Of a stretch of 64,000 nt of DNA, positions 49,401 to 64,000 are shown piece after piece (the stretch's first letter is position 1; every line of letters starts with the position of its first letter). The stretch is from Halichondria panicea. Its lineage: Eukaryota > Porifera > Demospongiae > Suberitida > Halichondriidae. The stretch is from positions 2,204,001 through 2,268,000 of the forward strand of contig NC_087389.1 of the NCBI RefSeq assembly GCF_963675165.1, written 5' to 3'. The translations under genes were made by a program, and so were the position numbers. Under the pieces are notes generated by a model. The model was not told the DNA's origin. It worked only from the letters and a program-made list of their open reading frames with translations, and made no database searches.

Positions 49401-51887
49401 ATGCTTTTGAAAGTCAGTATTTCTGTACAGATACTTTCGTTGCGTGTTTTATGCTCTACTGCTGTCCACCTCACCGGCCATGATCCCAACTCATGCGAAA
49501 CTACAGATGAAACATGCCATGAAAAACTTTCTAGAGTCAGCTGATTATGAAACAATTAGAGAACACGAGAAAAAGAAAGGGTACATTTGGTCGACTGTTG
49601 CTCACTTTGTCAAGCTCGTTTACATTCCTAAGCAGAGTTCCCAGTGGTCTATCTGCACTCCGAAGGAGGTCATAGCCGAAAACAACGAACTAGAAGATCT
49701 CTGCATTGAGGCTGGTGTCTTTAGTCTACAAAACGTGCTTCTATCCAATGACACTCGAGAGATTCTAAAGGCTGAATCATTGGTGGACTATATAGTATGC
49801 ATGCCCTGGCATCTGTCACCGGATACAAAGGCACACGTAAGAGCATGTGCTCTAAGACAGTTTCTAAGCAGCAAGATGCAGTTACAACCTCCAACGCTTG
49901 TTAACCTGGCCAAGGCTAAACTTGCTGTGAGTCATTGTGGGCTGGAGAGAGTAGTGAAAGCCAGAGGCTTGCATGACATTGTTGCAGCATAAGCCATTAA
50001 TGTGTGTTCGTGTGCATTTTTAACACACTCATTTATTTTTCTTATAACCATGCATACAGATGGTAATTTTTTGTTTTCTTCTTTCACATAATGTTATTGT
50101 ACAATTTGCATTAAAATGCTTTACGCTTTTAGGAGCATCAATCTATTGGCTATAATTAACTGATGCTAAACGACAACTAAGAAAATCAACCAACCATGCA
50201 GATTTGTACGTACATATATAGCATTTAATTCAACTCAATTAACTCACTGAAGAAGAGACCGAAGACAACAACACATAGCTCAGTCATGAGGATAGAGCCC
50301 CTCAGAAGTGTGTGCAGAGCCTGCATGTGAAATCGAACCAATTTGTTAGGAATGTATAAAAGTCTTAATGATTGACAGATATAAAAATGACAACATGTAT
50401 CAGATCCAAACATGCATTGTGCATTACGTTATACGTTATTGAAAATGTCACTGTGGCCAAGGCTATTACATGGCACATGTCTACAAATGTACACCCATAC
50501 ATGTACCTTAGCAGCAACAGTGTAGTATCCGATGCACATGGAGACCACTCCATACAGGCAGCTCATTGTCGGGATGACAAACACCTGCACCGACAATAAT
50601 GCAATGAATATTGATACACAAAATTCACGATACATTAATAGTTCAAGATACATAGTTATGCTAAGTGGATTCAGTGAATACTGAGTCAAAATTTGCACCA
50701 ACACATTGTCTAGGTATTGAATTTCAGTAGTGCATTATACATGTAGAATATAGTTATAGTACAGAATTTCACTGAATGTACATTAATTGTCTCTCTACGC
50801 TACAGTCATCATTCTCATCACTGGGATCATTGAAAACACAGGCATCACAGGACTAAGATTTAATCAAAACACAACACATAGAACACGTACATGCATATAC
50901 ACCATATACCACAAAACAAGCAATAGAAATGTACTAACCATAAAGTAGAGGATCCTGAAGAGAGCCACGCTACCCTGCAGCTTGCGCACCATGGCAACCA
51001 ACTGAATGAGCAGGAAGCAGAGGAACAAGGCACTCAGAACCAGCAGAACCAGGTCGTACACCCGTACACTGTGAGAAAGGGGTTATAAAAATAAACAACT
51101 CTTCCATGATTATAATAACTACTCATGTGTCTTAGATGATATGATTATACCAAGGTTTAGCTGTGTCCCTAATTAGACATTATAAAGCTACCTGGTTATA
51201 GAGACCACAATTTTATTGTAAGAGGCCATCAGACCTATTCTCATCAAATAATACATGGAAAATTAATCGACCCAGCAGTAACAAAACAGTACCTGACAGT
51301 TTGTGGCAAATGGATGATACAAACGACTATAACAATGTGGTCAAAGGGAGAGAGCAATATTGATTGCTCGTTGTAAAAGTGACAGCCAATCACATTATTA
51401 GCTTAAACGCAGGTATTGTAAAGGGCAATGTCATCTTGGTACCTACACAGGAGTGAAGTGAAATTCTCTATAATCGCATGTTGTCCTACTATTCACTGTA
51501 ATTCGTACAGTGATTAATCGCGTATCAGTAATTGCACGTCGTCAAGAATGACGTGCAATTACGCGGCTACTGAAACTGCAGCTAAAAATGTCCTTAAAAC
51601 TGCGATTAACAATCAATAGCGCTATAGCATGGCTACTCGTGCTATTAATCCCATATTGCACTCTTAGCCATACTAGTAATTATACTAATTATCATTACAG
51701 TAACTCACAGAGTGTTATCGACTCTCCAGCTGAGCACTTGTACACAGAAGGGGAAGACGATGCAAGAGGAGTTGGTGAGATTGGTATCATTACAGCCTCC
51801 TAGTTCCAACTTTGGTGGTGGGAACAGTATGTGAGTGTACTCACAGTCACGATTAATGAAGCACCAGGATTGGTTCTTACTCTCCAT
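43417..51887 (-). CDS. TPRA1: TPRA1 (transmembrane protein, adipocyte-associated 1; GPR175) orthologue
   Basis: The eleven exons are 51841-51887, 50939-51068, 50507-50584, 50248-50320, 44989-45075, 44611-44693, 44298-44405, 44182-44242, 43998-44118, 43847-43927 and 43417-43672. They give 374 residues, almost the human length of 373. The protein has seven hydrophobic segments. Diagnostic stretches are VRVYDLVLLVLSALFLCFLL near the N-terminus, DFNFFTHGG, and LHERWSLPSKKSFYRYA, which aligns with KERISLPSRRSFYVYA of vertebrate TPRA1. It is a putative orphan seven-pass receptor of uncertain function. Intron 4 is 5.2 kb, very large for this window, and contains an intact opposite-strand gene (47579-49992). 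The first donor (GTACAC at 51840) was set by phase and is the weakest join. Confidence 0.86.
44781..44885. mobile_element. Small foldback element, TAGCCTCGTTCCCAG family (copy 2)
   Basis: The arms TAGCCTCGTTCCCAG and TTGGGAACGAGGCTA flank an AT-rich loop. It is related to 6782-6899 and lies in TPRA1 intron 5. Confidence 0.8.
45213..46700 (+). pseudogene. Ubiquitin-like/helical-repeat family member D, degraded
   Basis: Fragments in the same order as member C are visible. These are an exon 1 tail (LLLETIVVGLGTL, about 45216-45266), exon 2 start SLSELPESHMEIASNDDALHQ (from 45319), and exon 3 pieces near 46341 (VSPQYTP), 46451 (PYIKFAYVPNT) and 46583 (MPQYVPPSLKS, then VASSPDVPEGP). Stops and frameshifts separate them, and a pogo-like element (45600-46014) interrupts the region. 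It lies in TPRA1 intron 4. Confidence 0.8.
45600..46014. mobile_element. Pogo-like MITE, CAGTAGAACCTCGCTAATCC ends
   Basis: The terminal repeats CAGTAGAACCTCGCTAATCC and GGATTAGCGAGGTTCTACTG are near-perfect, with TA on both sides. At 415 bp it has no transposase frame. It is inserted in pseudogene D. Confidence 0.9.
46721..47058. mobile_element. Pogo-like MITE, GTTGAGCCTTGATTATTCG ends
   Basis: The left end GTTGAGCCTTGATTATTCGA faces the right end TATTCGAGGCTCAACTG, followed by TA. The interior includes GCGCATGCGCATTAAG, as in other pogo-like copies here. Confidence 0.75.
47034..47530. repeat. Tandem repeat, about 175-185-bp unit (2.7 copies)
   Basis: Units begin CCAGGTATTCGAGGCTCAAC at 47034, 47219 and 47392 and contain TGATGAGTCAGCAATAAT and GCTAGCTAGCTAAGCTTG. 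The first bases of each unit are the right end of the MITE at 46721-47058, so the array grew from a MITE end plus flank. It ends about 50 bp before the start codon of gene B. Confidence 0.9.
47579..49992 (+). CDS. Ubiquitin-like/helical-repeat family member B (intact, nested in TPRA1 intron 4)
   Basis: The four exons 47579-48741, 48948-49091, 49273-49377 and 49431-49992 give 657 residues in one frame. Residues about 25-115 hold 17-residue repeats (TSKDQNSDPDETVHPEA; 51-bp DNA period) rich in D/E/S. An acidic patch follows (DDSEDSEDE). Residues about 133-215 are a ubiquitin-like fold (SVKIVTPCTPITILDVKLC, LKIREGDTLTINYESEG). The remainder is helical and armadillo-like (LRVLWNLSAAFSIRLLLLE, LVDYIVCMPWHLSP). 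It is near-identical to pseudogene A and distantly similar to C. No named family was recognised and no catalytic motif is seen. It runs opposite to its host gene TPRA1, between TPRA1 exons 4 and 5. Confidence 0.83.
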
Positions 51888-52380
51888 AATAATAGTCTAT
51901 GTGGCCTGTCATGCATGAGTAGAAAATGAGTGTGCGATATTAATGCCTTTTTTCTACAAGATCTAGATCATAAATATATAGAAATCTACGTCTATGGTAG
52001 CTATGGCATACCTTTATTGATGGCTGACAGATCTACAGGTACTAGTCTAGCTGTACAGGACTAGACTAGTTGTGATTCTTGCATAGAGCTAGCTAGATCT
52101 AGCTAGTTATCATTGCAATTGCTCACTCAGCATTAATTTGGCATTTGGTAGCCTCGATTCCACGCCGCTCTCAATTGGTGAGAGGGGCGGTATCGAGGCT
52201 AGGCATTTGGTACACTCTAGTCGTGGTCTCACCAATCAAACTGTATGTAGCTAGCATGTGACAGTGGCGGTGATTTGGAATCGCCCCCCATTGGTCAGGT
52301 CTAGAAGCACAAGTACAAGTGAAAGTGGTATTAAAAACTCCTGCTTGTTGCAAGTTAATTGAAGGGCCTGTGCATCTGAA
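51888..52380. promoter_or_regulatory. Divergent intergenic region, TPRA1 / MCM2
   Basis: These 493 bp separate the two divergent start codons and include the palindrome at 52149-52201. Promoters for both genes are expected here. The sequence ATTTGGAATCGCCCCCC near 52272 is a possible MCM2 proximal element, but no motif is certain. Confidence 0.45.
52149..52201. repeat. Small palindrome, TAGCCTCGATTCCACGCCG
   Basis: Arms TAGCCTCGATTCCACGCCGC and GGCGGTATCGAGGCTA face each other in the TPRA1/MCM2 gap. It is a member of the palindrome family also at 16066 and 59507. Confidence 0.7.
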
Positions 52381-59399
<7,019 letters not shown>

Positions 59400-59653
59400 A
59401 ACCACAAACACATTAACCGTTGCATGCTTATATACATAACATACAGAATTATTTATGATCTATCGTGCACACGATCCGTGCCAGGTGATCACAGACAGTA
59501 AGCTGTTAGCCTAGATCCAGCCCCTCTCACTAGAGGTCTTTCTCCACTGAGAGCGGCCTGTAATCGAGGCTAGTAAGCTGTGTGTTTTCAATGTCTATTT
59601 TAGATCTATCGTGCACACGATCCGTGCCAAGTGACTGCAGAAGACTGTTTTCA
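59400..59653. other. Gap between MCM2 and the enoyl-CoA hydratase gene
   Basis: It holds the palindrome at 59507-59572 and a repeated segment (TATCGTGCACACGATCCGTG at about 59461 and 59608). In-frame upstream ATGs at 59582 and 59591 precede the chosen start of the next gene. Confidence 0.6.
59507..59572. repeat. Small palindrome, TAGCCTAGATCCAG family
   Basis: Arms TAGCCTAGATCCAG and GGCCTGTAATCGAGGCTA flank a CTCTCACTAGAGG-type hairpin. It belongs to the same family as 16066 and 52149. Confidence 0.6.
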
Positions 59654-62600
59654 ATGTCTAGAACACTGCTCCGTGCTGTCTCCACCTTTGGTGTAATTAG
59701 GGTAGCTGCTTTTAGAGGCTCATCTGTACTACAGCAAAGATGCTATACCCCTGGATCTGCCCTCAATGTCACTGTGGAGCACCTGCAGGATGAGCATACT
59801 GGTATTATAATTTTACCTTTTAATTATAGCATAAACCGCCATACAAACCTCTTATGGAAAATTATGCTGGGTGGGCGCGAAATGTCCACGTAATTCCAAC
59901 AGCATATATGGGGTCCTGATTGCTCCTGAATGCAGCCTGTAGTGTACACACTCTACTAGCAATTAATTTATAAGTTTATAAGTGATTGTGGGCCAGGGCT
60001 GCTATACAATTGATTGAGTAGTCGGTACATGTAGTACATAACTTGTGAATTTCGAAAATTGTGTTCTCAGTACTAGCTGGGAACTCCATGCCTATGGAAT
60101 TATTTTGGGCGTACAGTTATATGTGCTTATAGTTGACAATTTATCCCTGCAGAGATTGCAATCCAGTAGCTAATTTGATTATTCTTTTCTTCACAGGGGT
60201 TTCAGTGATTGCCTTCAACAGACCTGAAGCATTGAATGCAATGAGCAGAAAGTTTGTGAGTGAGGTAAAACCTATTCATCTTGTGTGCCAGGTTAATAAA
60301 TTGTGAATACTCTCTTCCATCAGTTTGATGATGCCCTTGGCTCCCTCCGATTCAACCGCAATGTTCGAGTGATCATTCTCAGGAGTGTGGTTCCGGGAAT
60401 TTTTTGTGCTGGTGCTGACTTGAAGGAGAGGAAGACAATCCCACCCGAGGATGTGGGGCCATTGGTTGCTAAGGGGCGGAGGATCATTGGAGACCTCAGC
60501 AGCATGCCTATGCCCGTCATCACCGCCCTAGATGGAGGGGCATATGGAGGAGGACTGGAGATGGCCCTGGCAACAGATATAAGGATTGCAGGTATAAGGG
60601 ATAATTACACTTTTAATACTGTACTCATCATTTGCTTTCTTCTTTTAGCTGACTCTGCAAAAATGGGTCTCACTGAAACGCGTCTTGCTATTATCCCCGG
60701 TGGTGGTAAGTGCAATAGATTGCCTGATTGCAACACTTTAGTTGGTGCCATGGTGGCTGGTTAATCATTGTTTTGTACATTGTTTTGTACATACAGTATA
60801 ACCCCGATATCTGAACACCTTGGTTCTAGAGGCAGGCCGGATAACTAATTGTGCCGGATAATCGAATAGATAACCATGCCTTGATCCACCCACTTAATTG
60901 ATAAACAACAGTGCCACATGGTTGTTTGCGTGCATGCGCAGAAGATAAGCAGGCCTGTCTTGATAGTAACAGCTGCAATGCGCATGCGCATTTAAGGGAC
61001 ACGCCCATTTTTTGAATTATTAAAAAGAAAATTGTCAAGGCAAGCCGGATAATCATAATGGAGGGCGGGATAATCGAGATTCTACTATGTACTGTGTAAT
61101 TCGAAGTAACATTCTAGCTCCGCCCAACTACTTCTTGGCACACCCCAATATTATTATTGGATAGAGCTGACCAAAGTGATGAACATGCGTAACGAGGTTG
61201 CACTCTTAGTGTATCCTAGTTTAGCTACTTGTCAATTCTCAGGAGCCACAGTATAGAGAGACTATTTTGTATGATAGATGAACTCTGACCCTTTTCAAGG
61301 CTATAGCTAATATAATAACTGAAAAGTTGGCAGGAGATGCACAGGGTGTTGTGTGTTTCCAGGATCACTAGGAGAGTTAAATGTGTGCATGCCTAGAGCC
61401 TACATCAAGAGGTCATGCCATGTCACTGTTGAGCCCAGATATAGATATAGAGAGACTATTATTTTTGTATGATAGATGAACTCTGACCCTTTTCAATGCT
61501 ATAGCTAAATAACTGAAAAGTTGGCAGGAGATGTTCAGGGTGTTGTGTGTTTCCAGGATCACTAGGAGAGTTAAATGTGTGCCTAGAGCCTACATCAAGA
61601 GGTCATGCCATGTCACTGTTGAGAAGAGTCTTGTAGGAGAGCATTCAATAGCTACAATGAGCCTAAGCAGAGCTCCAGTAAACAGCATCGACTTGGCACT
61701 TGCTCAGCAGTTCAATGAGACTCTTAAGAGCATACATCAATCAGGAGACTGTGATGCCTTGGTTATAAAATCATGTATTCCCAAAGTGTTCTGTGCTGGC
61801 CTGGATCTTGCTGAGTTGTATCAACCGTCAAAATCCCGTTTGGAAGAGTTCTGGAGGGAGATTCAAGAGTTGTGGCTTGGTCTGTATTCATCCAAGCTGC
61901 CGACTGTAGCTGCCATTAACGGACACTGCCTTGCTGGAGGATGCATCATTGCCTCTTCATGTGACTATCGGATTGCAGCTAAAGGGGACTATTCGATTGG
62001 TGTGATTGCGGCTAAGGTCGGTGTAATAGCTCCACCGTGGTTTCTGAAGATGTTAGCTCATCTAATTGGGCAACGAATGACAGAGCTTGCTCTCCAACAA
62101 GGACGACTATTTACTCCCGATAATGCCTTAAAAATCGGACTTGTGGATAAAGTGTGTGATCCTAGTGATTTGAAAGAACAAACTCTAGAGGCAGTGTCTC
62201 CATTTCTGAGTGTGTCCCAAGAATCACGTTCAACAATGAAGTTGTTTATGCGATCTGAACTCATTGAATCCTTCAAAGCTTTAAGAGATAGAGAGGTTTT
62301 AACCTTTATCAGCTTTATCATGGCAGATTCAGTACAAGAAAAACTTGGACATTACATACAAAAACTAAATCAGAAGTAATAATACAGTTGATATTGATTT
62401 ATGTGTATTTTTCTACTATTTACTATAGGGGGAACCCAGCGTTTGCCACGGCTGGTGGGTATTGGTAAAGCCAAAGAACTCATTTACTCTGCCAAAGTAG
62501 TGTCTGGCACCGAAGCAGCAGACATAGGACTTGCTGAGCATGTGGTCCCACAGAATGAGAATTCAGACGCTGCATACCAGAGAGCATTACAGTTAGCTAC

Positions 62601-62955
62601 AGAAATTGCAACAAAGGTACATTAATGCTTTAATATCTCACGAATTGTTGACCTCTTTCTTTCAGGGACCTATAGCCATATCCATGGCCAAACTTGCTAT
62701 TGATAACGGAATGCAGGTAAGCGCATACCCAACTGCCTAAGTTTACATGTGTAATGGATTTAACTGCTGTGTGTTACAGACTGACATCAGCACTGCTCTG
62801 AAAGTAGAGGAATCATGCTATGCACAGGTAGGTGTAATTAGCATTTTCTATTATTCTCACACAACACAACTGTGTAGGTAATTCCAACTAAAGATCGTCT
62901 TGAAGCTCTCAAAGCTTTCATGGAAAAACGAACACCATTGTTTCAAGGAAAATAG
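59654..62955 (+). CDS. AUH/ECHDC2-type mitochondrial enoyl-CoA hydratase
   Basis: The eight exons 59654-59801, 60197-60264, 60324-60591, 60649-60705, 62429-62616, 62666-62716, 62780-62827 and 62878-62955 give 301 residues with consistent phase. The start at 59654 gives a mitochondrial presequence (MSRTLLRAVSTFGVIRV); two upstream in-frame ATGs are possible. Crotonase motifs are PGIFCAGADLKER (oxyanion hole), GGAYGGGLEMALATDIRIA, MGLTETRLAIIPGGGGTQRL (catalytic Glu region), and a C-terminus with CYAQVIPTKDRLEAL. AUH hydrates 3-methylglutaconyl-CoA in leucine breakdown, and ECHDC2 is its close paralogue. The ending KRTPLFQGK and NENSDAAYQRAL slightly favour ECHDC2. Intron 4 (60706-62428) contains a complete second crotonase gene. 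Confidence 0.88.
60794..61089. mobile_element. Pogo-like MITE, CAGTATAACCCCGATATC ends
   Basis: The left end CAGTATAACCCCGATATCTG faces the right end GGATAATCGAGATTCTACTATG. Interior GCCGGATAAT and GCGCATGCGCATTTAAGGG are shared with the copy at 500-794. It lies in intron 4 of the hydratase gene. Confidence 0.82.
61254..61626. repeat. Tandem duplication of the ECI1 5' end
   Basis: A unit of about 180 bp (61254-61437) is repeated at 61446-61626. It contains upstream sequence (TGAACTCTGACCCTTTTCAA) plus the first 30-odd codons. In the first unit ATGCACAGGGTG replaces ATGTTCAGGGTG and the frame breaks after GTTAAATGTGTG, so only the second unit leads into the gene. Confidence 0.9.
61531..62379 (+). 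CDS. ECI1: ECI1-like enoyl-CoA delta-isomerase 1, intronless, nested
   Basis: A single 282-residue open frame starts with a basic presequence (MFRVLCVSRITRRVKCV). Family features are APVNSIDL, VFCAGLDLAELY (oxyanion hole), WREIQELWLGLY, INGHCLAGGCIIASSCDYRI and FISFIMADSVQEKL, each close to ECI1. The enzyme shifts 3-enoyl-CoA to trans-2-enoyl-CoA in mitochondrial beta-oxidation of unsaturated fatty acids. The length is typical (human about 300). It lies on the same strand inside intron 4 of another crotonase gene. It has no introns, while most genes here have many, which suggests a retrocopy or intron loss. The frame is fully open, so it is probably functional. Confidence 0.9.
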   Translation: MFRVLCVSRITRRVKCVPRAYIKRSCHVTVEKSLVGEHSIATMSLSRAPVNSIDLALAQQFNETLKSIHQSGDCDALVIKSCIPKVFCAGLDLAELYQPSKSRLEEFWREIQELWLGLYSSKLPTVAAINGHCLAGGCIIASSCDYRIAAKGDYSIGVIAAKVGVIAPPWFLKMLAHLIGQRMTELALQQGRLFTPDNALKIGLVDKVCDPSDLKEQTLEAVSPFLSVSQESRSTMKLFMRSELIESFKALRDREVLTFISFIMADSVQEKLGHYIQKLNQK

Positions 62956-63327
62956 CTGGACACTAGGAACAGCTAGCTGGAGATAGTAGAATTCTACAAG
63001 TTACTTCTTTTTGTACTTCAGAGCTTCATTTTTTAATTCCTGAATTGCGCTCTTTACCATTAATATTAGTGTCAGAGTCTGACAATGTGTATTATGACCT
63101 TTGATTGCCATAGTAACAGCTCAGTCTAATGTCTACTTTATAATAAAGACGTTGTGTTTGATCAAAGAACCTTGAACAAGCGCAAGGACAAAGTGCATGT
63201 AAAATGTGAGCTATGTCTAGTGACCTTGCTTATTGCATGTTGGAGATAATGTAGAGCCAATGTGTATAATTATGGCTAGATCTATAATTTTGCTCTGCAC
63301 CATTAACATAATAATTATAAATAGAAG
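62956..63327. other. Intergenic region after the hydratase gene
   Basis: No gene is seen. An AATAAA polyadenylation signal (TTTATAATAAAGACG, near 63137) probably serves the hydratase transcript. Confidence 0.6.
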
Positions 63328-64000
63328 ATGCACAGCGGGCACCAAGCTCTCCGTAGTCCTCCACACGACTCCAGAGCTGGGATGAGTGAGACCAGTCCAC
63401 CAGGTGTGCCTCGCCCTGTGGGCATGGATGCCAACCAGCTCAAAGCGCGGCTGTATGCAACATCAGAGGTGCATAACAACGCTCGTCCCCAGTTGAAGGT
63501 CATCATGAGAAGGAGGTCGAGAAGTAGCGAGGTGGGAAAGCTTTCTGTACTTATTCTAGTGGTACAATTTTTTTTATGTAGACCTCTCCTCTACGAGCGA
63601 AGCAACCCAAATTAGAACCGTTGGTAAGTGAGGAATCCCAATATTTATTGAATGTATGATTGATTGTTCCTGCAGCCCGCCCTATCCACCTACCAGCGTA
63701 AACTTCACCATGACGTTCATGGTCCCAATGAGCCTCTTCCCGAACCTCTGGCCAAGAGACAGAAAAGCGGCTCTGTGGACCCAATTAGAGTTACGACCAT
63801 CTTTCCTCTTCCTGAGCTACCTGGAGACCTACTACAGAAACAGAAATCACTTACTGAACAGCGTGACCCTAAACCAGCGGAGACTATCATAGTGCGTCCA
63901 CCCACTACCCCACGAGATGAATCAAGGATTAGGCTTTCCTCAAAACGCAGAGAAAGTGCTGCTGTTCGTAAGCGGTCAAGCACCCTGCTCTTGAGTTCTG
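63328..64000 (+). CDS. Unrecognised gene, 5' part (runs off the right end)
   Basis: The exons 63328-63531, 63582-63623 and 63676 to at least 64000 join in phase (SSE|TSPLRAKQPKLEPL|PALSTYQRKL). The predicted protein is hydrophilic and rich in S, P, R and K, with basic clusters (IMRRRSRSS, SSKRRESAAVRKRS) that could be nuclear localisation signals. No signal peptide, membrane segment or known domain is visible. The first ATG was used; a second in-frame ATG lies 18 codons on (MSETSPPG). I do not recognise the family. Confidence 0.55.

Noticed and set aside
61254-61437. A separate small gene upstream of ECI1
   Set aside because: It is a tandem duplicate of the ECI1 5' end and its frame ends after about 18 codons.

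Overview
This window is eukaryotic nuclear DNA from an animal. It is AT-rich, densely packed with multi-exon genes and full of very short introns with canonical GT-AG ends. Several genes are animal-type (a four-domain voltage-gated calcium channel with a beta-subunit-binding motif, Bicaudal-D, APPL, TPRA1). The tight spacing, short introns and abundant foldback elements suggest an early-branching metazoan, most likely a demosponge. That assignment is inference and was not tested by a search.

Layout. 0.2-13.0 kb, minus strand: the 5' two thirds of a Cav1/Cav2-type calcium channel alpha-1 gene (domain I to the domain III pore; the rest lies off the left end), with an intronic tRNA-Gln. 9.9-13.75 kb is repeated in direct orientation at 19.2-22.75 kb as a truncated, frameshifted Cav copy. 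16.6-19.1 kb: a dead copy of a ubiquitin-like plus helical-repeat gene. 23.1-26.2 kb: Bicaudal-D (+). 26.5-27.4 kb: NDUFB11-like (-). 27.5-30.7 kb: FSIP1-like (+). 31.0-41.1 kb: APPL (-). 41.3-43.2 kb: a second ubiquitin-like family gene (+). 43.4-51.9 kb: TPRA1 (-), whose 5.2-kb intron 4 holds an intact third family member (47.6-50.0 kb, +), a degraded fourth member and several transposon remnants. 52.4-59.4 kb: MCM2 (+). 59.7-63.0 kb: an AUH/ECHDC2-type enoyl-CoA hydratase (+), with an intronless ECI1 gene inside one of its introns. 63.3 kb to the end: the start of an unrecognised gene (+).

The genes are mostly unrelated housekeeping, trafficking and signalling functions rather than one pathway. 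Three pairs are divergent over short gaps: NDUFB11/FSIP1 (84 bp), APPL/ubiquitin-like gene (226 bp) and TPRA1/MCM2 (493 bp). The two crotonase-fold enzymes at 59.7-63 kb are both expected in mitochondrial acyl-CoA metabolism.

The most distinctive content is structural: recent duplication with related empty sites that date transposon insertions, genes nested within introns, a Cav channel with charge-poor S4 segments in domains I and II, a Cav duplicate whose 13-bp deletion removes the selectivity-filter motif, and a lineage-restricted-looking ubiquitin-like gene family. Exon joins were worked out by hand from splice signals, reading phase and remembered family consensus; no alignment was run.
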